51,394 nucleotides of DNA from Clostridia bacterium (GTDB lineage: Bacteria > Bacillota > Clostridia > Oscillospirales > CAG-272). Below, one piece after another: positions 7,061 through 16,198 of this stretch. The position numbers were made by a program, and so were the translations under genes. The notes beneath the pieces were generated by a model that had not been told where the DNA came from, made no database searches, and saw only the letters and a list, made by a program, of their open reading frames with translations. The stretch's first letter is position 1, and each line of letters starts with the position of its first letter. Where the stretch lies: NCBI GenBank assembly GCA_017456905.1, contig JAFTIL010000022.1, positions 1-51,394 of the forward strand. Direction: 5' to 3'.

Positions 7061-7774
7061 ATGAGCAAAAGATCTTTGAAAAAGGATGGTGCCCGTTACT
7101 ATCGTCAAACCGATCTCTGGCGTCTCTTGGGCGCAGGAATGATGATCGTTGGCGTGGTATGGTTTTACTTCGGCTTTTCGATGGCCTCCTATTACGTCCC
7201 CTGTGTCATCACTCCTGTCGGCTTGGCCCTGTTTTTGATCTTCAGCAGCCGACATATCAGCGATAATGACGTGGAAGAGGAAAAGCAACACCGCCTTTTG
7301 AATTACGACAGTTCCGTCACGGGACGGGTGGATTACAGCCGTTTTGTGCTGAAGCAGCCCGCTGACGTGGAGACTGAGGCTTACCATATGGGAGATAAGG
7401 CCACCTATTTCAAGCGTGGTAAAAACAGCGCTATCGTCTCTGATATTTTCGTCAAAACCCACTTCTTTTTCACCAAGGACACCCTCCTTGTTTGCTCCCG
7501 CGAGCTGTCTTTGGCTGCCTCTCGTGAGGAAGAGGGAGCCTGGACCGACACCGAGACTTCCTTCTTTTACGAGGAGATGATGCTTGTACAGCTTTGTGAG
7601 CAAAGCACGCAGATCACGCTGACCAATACAAAAAAGCCCGCCACAGTTAAATGGGTGGAGCTAGTGATCACAGGCAAAGAGGGAGAGCTTCTCCGTCTTC
7701 CCGTGAAAAATGATATGGATATGTCCGATATGTGTGACCAATTGAACCGCAAGATCAAGCAAATGCAAGCATGA
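7061..7774 (+). CDS. Membrane protein of unknown function
   Basis: A 237-residue protein. Two hydrophobic segments lie at about residues 20-40 and 44-63 (LLGAGMMIVGVVWFYFGF and VPCVITPVGLALFLIFS), followed by a soluble C-terminal domain of about 170 residues. A short basic start, MSKRSLKKDG, suggests the N-terminus is cytoplasmic, which would put the C-terminal domain in the cytoplasm too. The ATG at 7061 is preceded by GAAAGGA. It has its own promoter and forms a monocistronic unit. No family is recognised. Confidence 0.75.
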   Translation: MSKRSLKKDGARYYRQTDLWRLLGAGMMIVGVVWFYFGFSMASYYVPCVITPVGLALFLIFSSRHISDNDVEEEKQHRLLNYDSSVTGRVDYSRFVLKQPADVETEAYHMGDKATYFKRGKNSAIVSDIFVKTHFFFTKDTLLVCSRELSLAASREEEGAWTDTETSFFYEEMMLVQLCEQSTQITLTNTKKPATVKWVELVITGKEGELLRLPVKNDMDMSDMCDQLNRKIKQMQA

Positions 7775-7790
7775 CCTTTGTTGGTCACCG

Positions 7791-7915
7791 CTAAAAACTC
7801 TCTTGACGGAAAATCCACGGTGATTTTCCCTTCGCGTAGCTCCACTACGCGTGCGAAAAATTGTATTATTTGACGAAAAACTCCCACGTGGCTTTCTTGC
7901 CAATAGAGTTTTTAG
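7791..7915. repeat. MITE-like element with terminal inverted repeats (family R3)
   Basis: CTAAAAACTCTCTTG at 7791-7805 is the near-perfect reverse complement of CAATAGAGTTTTTAG at 7901-7915. An internal CGTAGCTCC.CTACGCG palindrome matches the one at 51-75. The element is about 125 bp and has no coding potential. It fills most of the gap between two convergent genes. Confidence 0.65.
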
Positions 7916-7973
7916 AGGTTTCCTGTTGTTTCTCTCCTGTCCCTCTCCGAAAGGAGGGGGACTTTTTAAAGTC

Positions 7974-8007
7974 AAACGGGCCACCTCGTGAGAGATGGCC
8001 CGTTTTT
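7974..8007. terminator. Bidirectional terminator
   Basis: AAACGGGCCACCTC and GAGATGGCCCGTTTTT form a stem with A and T runs on either side. It serves the leftward glycyl radical enzyme unit and may also stop rightward transcription. Confidence 0.8.
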
Positions 8008-8032
8008 CAAGTTGTTGATATGTGCTTATGCG

Positions 8033-10204
8033 TTATTTTTCGTTTTGTCCGATGACCATATCCTGCCATTCGCGGCAAAGTGTCACGAAACGGGCGTTCC
8101 AGCCCGATACGCGGACAGAGAGGGTTTGATAGTTTTCGGGATGCTTCTGGGCGTCACGAAGAATTTGGGCATCTGCCACGTCGGGCTGAAGGAAGAAGCC
8201 TCCCTCTGAAACGAAGCCTCTCATGATGGCCACAAGAGCGTTGATTCCGTCCTCCCCCGTCACAGAAGAGGGCAAAAGCTTGCAGTCCAGCGCCGCGCCC
8301 GTCACCTGTTTGCGTAGATCCGCGGCACAGTAGGAGCGGATCATGGCGGTCACACCCTCACGGTCGGTACCGGGGGTAGGAGAGGCGTTGGCGGCCAGAA
8401 CTTCACCCTGCTTTCTTCCATGGGGAGCGGCCAGACGGTGGGGGGCCCACTCAAGCTGACGCCCGAAGGTAGAAACACCGGAAGGGAACTTGTAAGGGCT
8501 AAGACCGTTGTTCTCGGCACAGAAGTCGGAAAAGCTGTTCAATATCTCGGCGGCAATGGCATCGCATTCGGGATTGTCGTTGCCATAGTATACGTATTTA
8601 TTCAGCGCGAACTGACGGAGAGGCTCACAGCCCTCCCAGTTGTTTCTCAAAATCGTCATGAATTCGGAAAAGGACAAACGCTTGTCGTCGAACACCAGCT
8701 TTTTGATGGCGTACAGGCTGTTGACGGTGTCTGCCAGCCCGCCGATGTGGGGGGAGAAGATATGGTACACAGGACCGCCCTCGCCGTAGGAAAGTCCCTT
8801 CTCAATACAGCCCTGTTCGAAAATGGAGACCACGGTGCAAGGGGTCGTAGGATGCCACTCAAACACACCGTTTTCAGTATCCATGACACGGAAAGCGCCG
8901 AAGCGGCTTTGGGTGATGGCCAAAACCTGATTGCGGAGATCCGACAGATAGGCTGCCAGCAGATCGTCAAAATTCCCGAATTCTATCCCTTCTCTATAGC
9001 TTTGGAGCGTGGTCTTTTGCAGGATTGCCAATCCGTCAAAGGGACAGTAGACAAAATTGGTCTTGCCGGGGATCTGTACCTCCCAACAGCCGTCGTTGGC
9101 AAATTTCCGTGCCTCGGTTACCTCGTAGCCGTAGCCTGTCAAGGATTCCAGAATGAGATCTTCATTGTAGACGGCCAGCACACCGCCGCCGTGGCGCATG
9201 ACCTCGGCGATGCGGCGTAACAGCTTCTCATGAGTCTTGCGATTGATGCGAATGGTCGTGGGAAAATCGCCGATGGGAAGCTCCTCTAAAATATCCAACA
9301 CCAGATAAGTAACGGCGTTGGTGACTTCGTTTCCTTCCTCGTCTACACCCGCAAGCACGATGTTCTGATAGTGTTGTGCATCACCGCTTCCTTGGTCACC
9401 GCCCCGCACCCACTCACAGCCCTTGATGAAGAAGTGGGCCAGGATCTCGCGGGCCTCGTCAAGGTTCAGCGTGCCGTCGGCCAAGTCTTTTTCCAGATAC
9501 TTGCCCAGCAGTACGTCCAACCGTCCGATGCCGGGCCAGTTACCCATGAGACGGACAAAGGCAAAGGTCATCCATAGGGCTTGCACCGCCTCATGGAAGG
9601 TTGTGGGCGGCTCCAAGGGAACACGGCGGAGGTTCTTCAGGGTAGTTTCAAAGGCGGGACACGCAGGAAGAACACCATCCGTCTCAACGGCCTGTACGTA
9701 ATGCTCCAGGGCATCCACGTAACGTCCGTGCCAATGCTCGTAGGCGTCTATCGCGGCGATACAGTTGAGAAGAAAGGCTTCTTTTTCGGTTCCCTTGTAG
9801 GATTTAAGAGACGCCTCCACACGGCGGCGGATGCCGCTCAGACCCTCGTTGAGGATCATGGAAAAATCAATGGTTAAGTGGCTGACCGAGGGAAAAACCA
9901 CATTCCCCTCAAAGGTGGCGGGGATGACGTGATGAATGGCCAAGCCCAGCCGCGCGCCGCCGCACAATCGCTCCCCGTATCGGAGCGGCACAGGTGCCTT
10001 CTCGGCGATCTCTCGCAGGATCAGCCGTTCCTTCTCCAAAGGAGTCATCTCGGCAAAGCCCTCGATGTGATCCATGGTCACGGCAGGGGTCTTCATGGCC
10101 TCCAAGCCGTAAGCGTGAAGCTCCAGGGATTCATAAGCAAACTGCCGTGTGGACTCGGAGAGCCGCACGGGGCGGGGGTCTTTATAGACAGTATAGAATT
10201 TCAT
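8033..10204 (-). CDS. Glycyl radical enzyme (pyruvate formate-lyase family), substrate unknown
   Basis: A 723-residue enzyme of the oxygen-sensitive glycyl radical family. The radical-site loop reads VRVSGWNARF with Gly701, 22 residues from the end. The active-site loop reads NDGCWEVQIPG with Cys373 and Glu375. That is the Cys-x-Glu pattern of dehydratase, decarboxylase and lyase members, not the Cys-Cys pair of true pyruvate formate-lyase. The ATG at 10204 is chosen because AAAGGAAC lies just upstream; an ATG 15 bases earlier lacks a good site. It lies 25 bases after the GH2 gene, in the same operon. No radical-SAM activating enzyme is encoded in the window, so activation would need one from elsewhere. 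The specific reaction is not known. Confidence 0.88.
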   Translation of the reverse strand: MKFYTVYKDPRPVRLSESTRQFAYESLELHAYGLEAMKTPAVTMDHIEGFAEMTPLEKERLILREIAEKAPVPLRYGERLCGGARLGLAIHHVIPATFEGNVVFPSVSHLTIDFSMILNEGLSGIRRRVEASLKSYKGTEKEAFLLNCIAAIDAYEHWHGRYVDALEHYVQAVETDGVLPACPAFETTLKNLRRVPLEPPTTFHEAVQALWMTFAFVRLMGNWPGIGRLDVLLGKYLEKDLADGTLNLDEAREILAHFFIKGCEWVRGGDQGSGDAQHYQNIVLAGVDEEGNEVTNAVTYLVLDILEELPIGDFPTTIRINRKTHEKLLRRIAEVMRHGGGVLAVYNEDLILESLTGYGYEVTEARKFANDGCWEVQIPGKTNFVYCPFDGLAILQKTTLQSYREGIEFGNFDDLLAAYLSDLRNQVLAITQSRFGAFRVMDTENGVFEWHPTTPCTVVSIFEQGCIEKGLSYGEGGPVYHIFSPHIGGLADTVNSLYAIKKLVFDDKRLSFSEFMTILRNNWEGCEPLRQFALNKYVYYGNDNPECDAIAAEILNSFSDFCAENNGLSPYKFPSGVSTFGRQLEWAPHRLAAPHGRKQGEVLAANASPTPGTDREGVTAMIRSYCAADLRKQVTGAALDCKLLPSSVTGEDGINALVAIMRGFVSEGGFFLQPDVADAQILRDAQKHPENYQTLSVRVSGWNARFVTLCREWQDMVIGQNEK

Positions 10205-10229
10205 ATAAGTTCCTTTCATTAGAAGCTCA

Positions 10230-13200
10230 TCAGGTGTGTGCTTTTTTGCGGAGAGCCAACCAAGCGCCGCTCATGGCAAGGAAGAGTGCCCACAGGGATG
10301 CGGACACGGCAGACTTACAGCCGCCCTCGGCAGGCTTGTCGGTATCTGCGGCGGTGTTGGCAGGCTCACTTGTGATGTCTCCGCTGATGGGAGGACGAGT
10401 GGCCGCATCGGTATCGGGCGTGCTTGTGTCCATGGGCTCGTCGGGCTTGTCGATATCGGGCTCGGTGGTGTCCTCGGGGATGGATTCCACCACCTGAACC
10501 ACCACGCCGCCGATATAGCGGCCATCCTCGGACAGGGCATAGATCAAGGTCTCACCCACCTTTTCGGCGGTCAAGGTGCCGTCCTTGAGCTTGGCGGCGT
10601 CACCTGTGACGGTCAGCTGCAGCCTGGTCTCGCCTAAGGCCGTGATGCCCAGGGGTGCGGTCTCCCCGGGAAGCAGGGTGATGACGGGCTGTTCCACATG
10701 AATGCCGCCCTCGGGCTCAGGCATGACAAGGTGGGCCTCGTAGCGTGCCATGATAGCCTCAGAGGTCAGAGCTTCATTCGTGAGCTCACCCTCGGTGATC
10801 TTACCGATGAAGTCAAAGCCGCCCTCCACGAGACGTCCGTAGTAGTAGGTATCACTGCCCGATGCCAGAGTAAAGTCGGCGGCGATAGAGTGGAGATGCA
10901 CACCATCCATATAAACCTCAAACTTACCGTCGGTATGTACCACGGTCAGCATATGCCAGCCGCCCACGTAAGCGCGCAGGTCAATATTCAGGGCGATGGG
11001 ATGACCGCCGTTGGCGGCAGGAGCATAGAAGCGGAGCTGTCCCGCCTCGGTGTAGATCTCAAAGTGACGGTTTGTCGCCTTGGTTCCCTTGGCAATGAGG
11101 ATGCCGAAATCCGAGGGAATGGTATCGGCATTGAACCAAAGATTGACGGTAGAGCCATCGGAAAAATCAAAGTCGGTTTTCTGTGCCTTGCCGATATCGT
11201 TACCTGTAGCCTCGGCGTATGCGCTCTCGTGCTTGGAATTGACTACAAGTTCTTCGGCGGTCAGGGCTCGGTCGTAAAGGCGCACCGTATCCAAGGTGCC
11301 GCCGAAGGCCATACTGCCGTCGGTTTGTCCGCCAAAGGCGATGGTCTCTACTGTCTCCGTAACGGCGGCCTTGGCCGAGCAACCGCCCACAGCCTTGCCG
11401 TCGGCATAAATCGTGATGGAGTGATTCTGCCAAACGAAAGCAAGCTGATGCCAGCCTTCATCCAGCGTGTTCAAATTAAATCCAAGGGAGTAGTCCCCCA
11501 GATCGGGTGCGAAGAAATACATATTTCCGTCTTTGGTATAGAATTCGAAGTGTCCCGCCGTCTTGGGGCCCTTGGAAATCAGGACATTGTATCCCGAGGA
11601 GGCTTTGCCATTCACCCACATGGTGATGGTCTTTCCCTCACCGAAGGTGTACGGAACCTCACGGAGCTGAACGCCCGCACCTGCGGCCAGAGCCCTGCCG
11701 ATATGTCCCTTGTCGGTGAAGGTGGGTTCGGCAGCGATCTTTTCCAGAAGGCCCGAGATGGCGCCGCCTGCATAGACAAAGCCGTTTTCGTCCTGCTCGA
11801 AGTCCACAGACAGGTAGAGTCCGCGCTCCACGGCGGCCGAAGCAAAACCGATGCTGTTGTGTGCGTGCTTGGTATCGGTGAGGCCGATGACGCCCACGGT
11901 GTAGGCCTTGGACTCGTCGATATCCTCGCAGGTCAGCGTCACAGTCAGCCCGTCGGCCGAAAGGGCGGCTGCTTTGACGGTCGCGCCGTTGCTCAGCATA
12001 TAGTAAGCCGCATCCTCGGCGCGGTCACGGCTCATAGGGGTAGAGAAGGTCAGGATGACCGTGTTGTTTTCCCCAAAGACAGCGGTGTGTAGAGTGGGAC
12101 GGGTGCGGTCGGGAAGCGTTGTAAAACTCTTGACAGACGACGCGCCTGATCTGTTGCCGCCATTGTCCAGCGCTTCCACCGTAAAGGTGTACTTTGTTAC
12201 TTCCGAAAGTCCCGTCAGCTTCAGTGAGTTGTCGCAATCCTGCACGAAATGCGTAGTCATGGTGCCGTCGGGAGCCGTAACGGTGACGTTGTAGCCAAAC
12301 AGACCGCCCTCGTCGGCAGAAGGCGTCCAGGAGAGGGTGGCAGAGTCGCAGGCCACGTCGCTGACCTTGAGTTTGTCAGGGACGGAGGGGGCCACCTTGT
12401 CGGCGGTGTTTTTCAGGTTGAAGCAGGTCACGCCTTCGACAAGCTTACCGTCGTTGACTGTCAAAGTCATGGTTTCCCCCGCGACCAGGAAGAAGAAGTT
12501 ATCCTCGGTCACGAAGGCGGCGGTATCGGCGGTCAGGATCTCCACACCCAAGGCAGGGAGATCCCCCGTGTTCTTGACGGTGACGGTATTTCCGCTGACC
12601 GAGTAGGTCAGAGACGTGCGGGGCAGGTAGAAGAGACTGCCGGGCTCGTACTCGTAATTGAAGTACACGAAGGTGCGGTTGATATATTTGCCGTTCACGT
12701 AGAGCTCTACCGTCACGGTCAGGGGTGTGTGATCGGTCTGTTCCGAAGTGAGTTCAAAATCGCCGACCTTGCCGGCAGTACCAACAGAGCCCTTGCCCTC
12801 GAAGGTCTGGGTCTTGACAACCGTCAGATCCTCGCCGTAGGCCGTGACCTTGACAGACCAGCTCTTGCCCTTGAGCGCATCCAAATCGTCGAGAATATGA
12901 ATTGGCAGAGTCAAAGCCTGGGACTCCCCTGCGGCGTTGTAGGTGTTGTAGTGATCCGTCTTGGGAGCGGCCATGAGGGAACGGTAAGCGTCCTGCATCA
13001 TGTAGTAGGCGATCTTGGGGGCGCCGTACCAGTCCACGATGGCCCAGGAGGCACCGGGATAGTTATCGTTCAGCTTGTAGACCACGTTCATGGAGCTATA
13101 GGGGTAATTGATACGGGCATTGATGGCGGGGAGATAATCAGCTTGTGCTTGCGCCATCTGAGAGCCACGTACCAGATCCTCCAGCGAATCCACCTTGAGG

Positions 13201-15050
13201 AACATGGAGGCGTAATGCAGATGGGTGTCGATATCGTAGCCGTGAGGCGAAGGAGTCCAGCCCTCGTAGCCGTTGAAGGTAGCGGTATGGTAGGAGATCA
13301 CGCCCTTCTGATTGACGGGCCACTCGGCCATCTCTTCGGCGGTGGCATACTTGGCAATGGAATCCGGGTTCATCATGCCGCCCAGACCGTACTCGGTGAG
13401 GTTGACGTTGAGCATATTCGAGTAGGTTTTAATATAATGCTCGGGGGAAGCGCCTGACCACCATATGTGATCGTGAGTGATCTGCGTGCCGCCCGTACCG
13501 CCGTCCTGCCGCCAGAAATCTCTGGGGCCGTCGGTCTCGTAGGTCAGCTTGCCGATGTTGTTCAGTACCTTGTCGCTGTAGGGAGCCGCGCCCTCGTTGC
13601 CGCCGCCCCAGACCACCAGGGACGCGCGGTTGCGGAGCCGCTTGGCGCCCCAAATGACGGTCTCGTACAGTACGTCGGCGGGCTGGGTATTGGTGCTGTC
13701 CCAGCAGCAGGGCCACTCCTGATAGACGCAAATGCCGTACTCGTCACAGAGATCGTAGAATTCCTCGGTCTCCACGAGGCCGCCGCCCCAGGCGCGGAAG
13801 TAGTTGATGCCCGCATCCTTGGCACGGGAGAGGATACGGTCGTAGTCCTCTCGGGTGAAGCGCATCATGGAGTCCAGGGTACACCAGCCCGCGCCCTTCA
13901 TGTAGATCTCCTTGCCGTTGATAACGAATACTCGATTGTAGGTATTCTGACTCTCTCCTGCAGGGAGGGCCTTGTAGTCCAGGGTGCGGATACCAAAATC
14001 CGATTCAGCATAGGAAACGGTGCCGTCGGCAGCCTCAAAGGTCACCTTCATGGTGTAGAGATTTTGCTCACCGTAGCCGTTCGGCCACCAGAGCTTGAAG
14101 TCAGGGATGTTGCAACGGTAACGCAGGGTGGTGGAATCCACGTTCCCCGCCGAGACGGTCTGGGTGAAGTAGGAGGTCTTGCCCTCAAAGTTCTTGGGGG
14201 TAAAGCTCACCGTCAGCTCACCCGAGAGGGAAGAACCGTTGTTTTTATCCAGCTCAATGGATAGATCCACCGTACCTTTGGTATGATCCGTCGTGGTGAT
14301 GAAGGGGGAATCCAGGGTCACCGAGGGGATATCCCGTACGGCTACCGACTGCCAGATACCCAGCGGATAGAGCTTGGCGTAATGCCAGCCGTAGGAGCAG
14401 TTGAACACCACGGTGTTGGCGTAATACTTGGCCGGATAGAGATGTACCATCAGGGTGTTTTCGCCCTTCTTGATGGTGTCGGTCACATCAACGTAAGGAC
14501 CGCCAAACATACCCTCGTGGGAGGAGATCTTACTTCCGTTGAGATAAATATCCGCCACGTTGCAAAGTCCGTCAAAGGCCAGTTCTACCCGCTCACCCTT
14601 GCCCTCGTAGGTAAAGGTGCGGAGGAAGTACCAGCTCTTCTCGCTGTACTTATTGGCGCGCTTCATGTTGTCACCCACGTAGGGATCATCAATGACTCCA
14701 GCATCCATGAGAGCGGTATAGATGCTCCCGGGCACCTTGGCATCGTAGGCCTTTTCCCAGCCCTTTCCGCTTGCCAAGTCGGATACCTTACCCGTGGAGG
14801 TCATCTTCCAGATGCCGTCCAGAGAGAGGGTGTAGTTTTTCTCATTCTGCACGGGCGCAGATGCCGTGGAGAGAGTCACGGTCTTAGGCGCGCCGCTCAT
14901 GGGAGAGGCGCCATTTTTGTAGTAAGTTTTTTGCTCGTACTCTGCCAAGTCCATGGCACCTACCATAGGGATGGCCAGGGGAATGATGGCTGACAGCACC
15001 ATGACGGTGGCCAACAGGGCAGACAGAAGTCTTTTGTTCAAATGCTTCAT
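10230..15050 (-). CDS. Secreted multidomain GH2 (beta-mannosidase-like) glycosidase
   Basis: A 1606-residue exported protein. Order: signal peptide (about 1-33), GH2 jelly-roll sugar-binding domain, beta-sandwich, TIM-barrel catalytic domain, further beta domains, fibronectin type III (about 880-970), SbsA-like Ig domain, two LamG/concanavalin-like domains (about 1080-1450), a Big-type domain, a Thr/Pro/Asp-rich linker and a C-terminal hydrophobic anchor ending LRKKAHT. The likely acid/base is Glu486 in VVWGGGNEG and the likely nucleophile Glu553 in LTEYGLGG. These suit beta-mannosidase-type GH2 enzymes. The ATG at 15050 follows AAAGGACG; the TIM barrel and both LamG domains are intact. It is probably displayed on the cell surface and controlled by the divergent AraC regulator. 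Confidence 0.9.
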   Translation of the reverse strand: MKHLNKRLLSALLATVMVLSAIIPLAIPMVGAMDLAEYEQKTYYKNGASPMSGAPKTVTLSTASAPVQNEKNYTLSLDGIWKMTSTGKVSDLASGKGWEKAYDAKVPGSIYTALMDAGVIDDPYVGDNMKRANKYSEKSWYFLRTFTYEGKGERVELAFDGLCNVADIYLNGSKISSHEGMFGGPYVDVTDTIKKGENTLMVHLYPAKYYANTVVFNCSYGWHYAKLYPLGIWQSVAVRDIPSVTLDSPFITTTDHTKGTVDLSIELDKNNGSSLSGELTVSFTPKNFEGKTSYFTQTVSAGNVDSTTLRYRCNIPDFKLWWPNGYGEQNLYTMKVTFEAADGTVSYAESDFGIRTLDYKALPAGESQNTYNRVFVINGKEIYMKGAGWCTLDSMMRFTREDYDRILSRAKDAGINYFRAWGGGLVETEEFYDLCDEYGICVYQEWPCCWDSTNTQPADVLYETVIWGAKRLRNRASLVVWGGGNEGAAPYSDKVLNNIGKLTYETDGPRDFWRQDGGTGGTQITHDHIWWSGASPEHYIKTYSNMLNVNLTEYGLGGMMNPDSIAKYATAEEMAEWPVNQKGVISYHTATFNGYEGWTPSPHGYDIDTHLHYASMFLKVDSLEDLVRGSQMAQAQADYLPAINARINYPYSSMNVVYKLNDNYPGASWAIVDWYGAPKIAYYMMQDAYRSLMAAPKTDHYNTYNAAGESQALTLPIHILDDLDALKGKSWSVKVTAYGEDLTVVKTQTFEGKGSVGTAGKVGDFELTSEQTDHTPLTVTVELYVNGKYINRTFVYFNYEYEPGSLFYLPRTSLTYSVSGNTVTVKNTGDLPALGVEILTADTAAFVTEDNFFFLVAGETMTLTVNDGKLVEGVTCFNLKNTADKVAPSVPDKLKVSDVACDSATLSWTPSADEGGLFGYNVTVTAPDGTMTTHFVQDCDNSLKLTGLSEVTKYTFTVEALDNGGNRSGASSVKSFTTLPDRTRPTLHTAVFGENNTVILTFSTPMSRDRAEDAAYYMLSNGATVKAAALSADGLTVTLTCEDIDESKAYTVGVIGLTDTKHAHNSIGFASAAVERGLYLSVDFEQDENGFVYAGGAISGLLEKIAAEPTFTDKGHIGRALAAGAGVQLREVPYTFGEGKTITMWVNGKASSGYNVLISKGPKTAGHFEFYTKDGNMYFFAPDLGDYSLGFNLNTLDEGWHQLAFVWQNHSITIYADGKAVGGCSAKAAVTETVETIAFGGQTDGSMAFGGTLDTVRLYDRALTAEELVVNSKHESAYAEATGNDIGKAQKTDFDFSDGSTVNLWFNADTIPSDFGILIAKGTKATNRHFEIYTEAGQLRFYAPAANGGHPIALNIDLRAYVGGWHMLTVVHTDGKFEVYMDGVHLHSIAADFTLASGSDTYYYGRLVEGGFDFIGKITEGELTNEALTSEAIMARYEAHLVMPEPEGGIHVEQPVITLLPGETAPLGITALGETRLQLTVTGDAAKLKDGTLTAEKVGETLIYALSEDGRYIGGVVVQVVESIPEDTTEPDIDKPDEPMDTSTPDTDAATRPPISGDITSEPANTAADTDKPAEGGCKSAVSASLWALFLAMSGAWLALRKKAHT

Positions 15051-15085
15051 GGTGAGACGTCCTTTCATTTAACAAATTGGACATA

Positions 15086-15125
15086 TTGCTATACTCAGTA
15101 TAACAATAATGATAAGAAAAATCAA
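15086..15125 (-). promoter_or_regulatory. Promoter and overlapping palindrome for the GH2-glycyl radical operon
   Basis: On the minus strand TTGATT (15125-15120) is followed by a 17-base spacer and TATACT (15102-15097). The -10 hexamer lies inside a 21-base near-perfect palindrome at 15086-15106, with arms TTGCTATACT and AGTATAACAA. A regulator bound here would block or modulate initiation; AraC binding is a guess. Confidence 0.7.
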
Positions 15126-15244
15126 TTCACTATTTTACCGACTGTTTGTATAAAAATCCCACGAAATAAAAGTCATCACGAAAAGTCCATAGCCAATAAA
15201 GAAAAATTCATTTTTGACACAATGTATAAAATTTTCAAAACCCC

Positions 15245-15273
15245 TTGACAATCAGCGGCGTGTCGTGTATCAT
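15245..15273 (+). promoter_or_regulatory. Promoter of the AraC regulator
   Basis: A perfect TTGACA at 15245-15250, a 17-base spacer and TATCAT at 15268-15273. The start codon is 23 bases downstream, so the leader is short. Confidence 0.8.
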
Positions 15274-15295
15274 AAAAGAAAAAGGAGGTGAGGGT

Positions 15296-16090
15296 ATGGA
15301 GATACGTTCTATTTGCGTATGTGACCACGTGACAGGCGGCTTTACTCACAGCAGCGTTTCCGCCGAAACAGAAGAAAAGACCCTGCCCATGCTCTCGGTA
15401 GTGCAGAGCATCCGAGGATCTTACCGTATATCGGTGGACGGCTCCCCCGAAGTCGAAACAGGTGATATGGGCGTTTTTATTGCTCCGCGGCAGGTCAGCC
15501 AGCGTATCTTTCATATTCCCTCCACCGACGGGACCATGGACGCCCACTGGGTATTCCTCGACGTGGAGATCAACCGCCTCTATAAGCTGGACGATCTCTA
15601 TGCTTTTCCCGTCCTCCTGCCCCCCGCTTACAACAATGAAATATACGACCTTCTCAGGCAGATCGCGCATGAGGAACGTTTGCTCCGCAAGCTTCCCGCG
15701 CTTCACCGCATCGTGGAAATATTACTGGAAAATGCCATGCCTAAGAGCCAAGTCAGCGAAGAGATCATCCGCTTGCGAAGCTATGTGGAGAACCACTATA
15801 TGCAGACCATCACCCCCGATGACCTCTCCCGCGTTCTGCATTGCTCCCGCTCGGCCATGTACCGCCGTTTCAACGAATATTTCGGGGAATCTCCCAGTCA
15901 CTATGTCAACCGTGTTCGTATTCGCCACGCTCAGCTTCTGCTCAGTAGCACCAACCGTTCCATCAGCGATATCGCCGCCGCTGTGGGTATTCCCGATATT
16001 TACTATTTCTCTCGCCTTTTTCACACGATCACCGGAGAAACGGCAGGCGCCTACCGTAGCCGTACACTCTTGCCCTCAAAAAACAAATAA
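15296..16090 (+). CDS. AraC-family transcriptional regulator
   Basis: A 264-residue protein with an N-terminal cupin-like sensing domain (about 20-130) and a C-terminal double helix-turn-helix domain (about 160-260). The DNA-binding part shows ITPDDLSRVLHCSRSAMYRRF and SISDIAAAVGIPDIYYFSRLF, followed by the usual TGETAGAYR end. The ATG at 15296 follows AAAGGAGGTGA; the frame is open 51 bases further upstream, but that overlaps the promoter. It is divergent from the GH2-glycyl radical operon, so it probably senses a breakdown sugar and controls that operon. Confidence 0.9.
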   Translation: MEIRSICVCDHVTGGFTHSSVSAETEEKTLPMLSVVQSIRGSYRISVDGSPEVETGDMGVFIAPRQVSQRIFHIPSTDGTMDAHWVFLDVEINRLYKLDDLYAFPVLLPPAYNNEIYDLLRQIAHEERLLRKLPALHRIVEILLENAMPKSQVSEEIIRLRSYVENHYMQTITPDDLSRVLHCSRSAMYRRFNEYFGESPSHYVNRVRIRHAQLLLSSTNRSISDIAAAVGIPDIYYFSRLFHTITGETAGAYRSRTLLPSKNK

Positions 16091-16096
16091 GCCTAT

Positions 16097-16136
16097 AAAA
16101 GAGCACGGAACGATGCTGGATCGCCCCGTGCTCTTT
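16097..16136 (+). terminator. Hairpin terminator after the AraC gene
   Basis: AAAAGAGCACGG and CCGTGCTCTTT form an 11-base stem directly after the stop codon. The T tract is short, so efficiency is uncertain. Confidence 0.65.
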
Positions 16137-16153
16137 GGGTTATATAGAATTGT

Positions 16154-16192
16154 AAAAAACAGGGGAGAAGCCGTGAAGACTTCTCCCCTGAA
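16154..16192 (-). terminator. Terminator of the hydrogenase operon
   Basis: On the minus strand CAGGGGAGAAG..CTTCTCCCCTG is followed by TTTTTT. It lies just beyond the hydA stop codon. Confidence 0.88.
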
Positions 16193-16198
16193 ATTTAA

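Noticed and set aside
10698-13457. Long plus-strand frames within the GH2 gene
   Set aside because: The minus-strand protein has continuous domain structure from signal peptide to anchor; the plus-strand frames have no start context.
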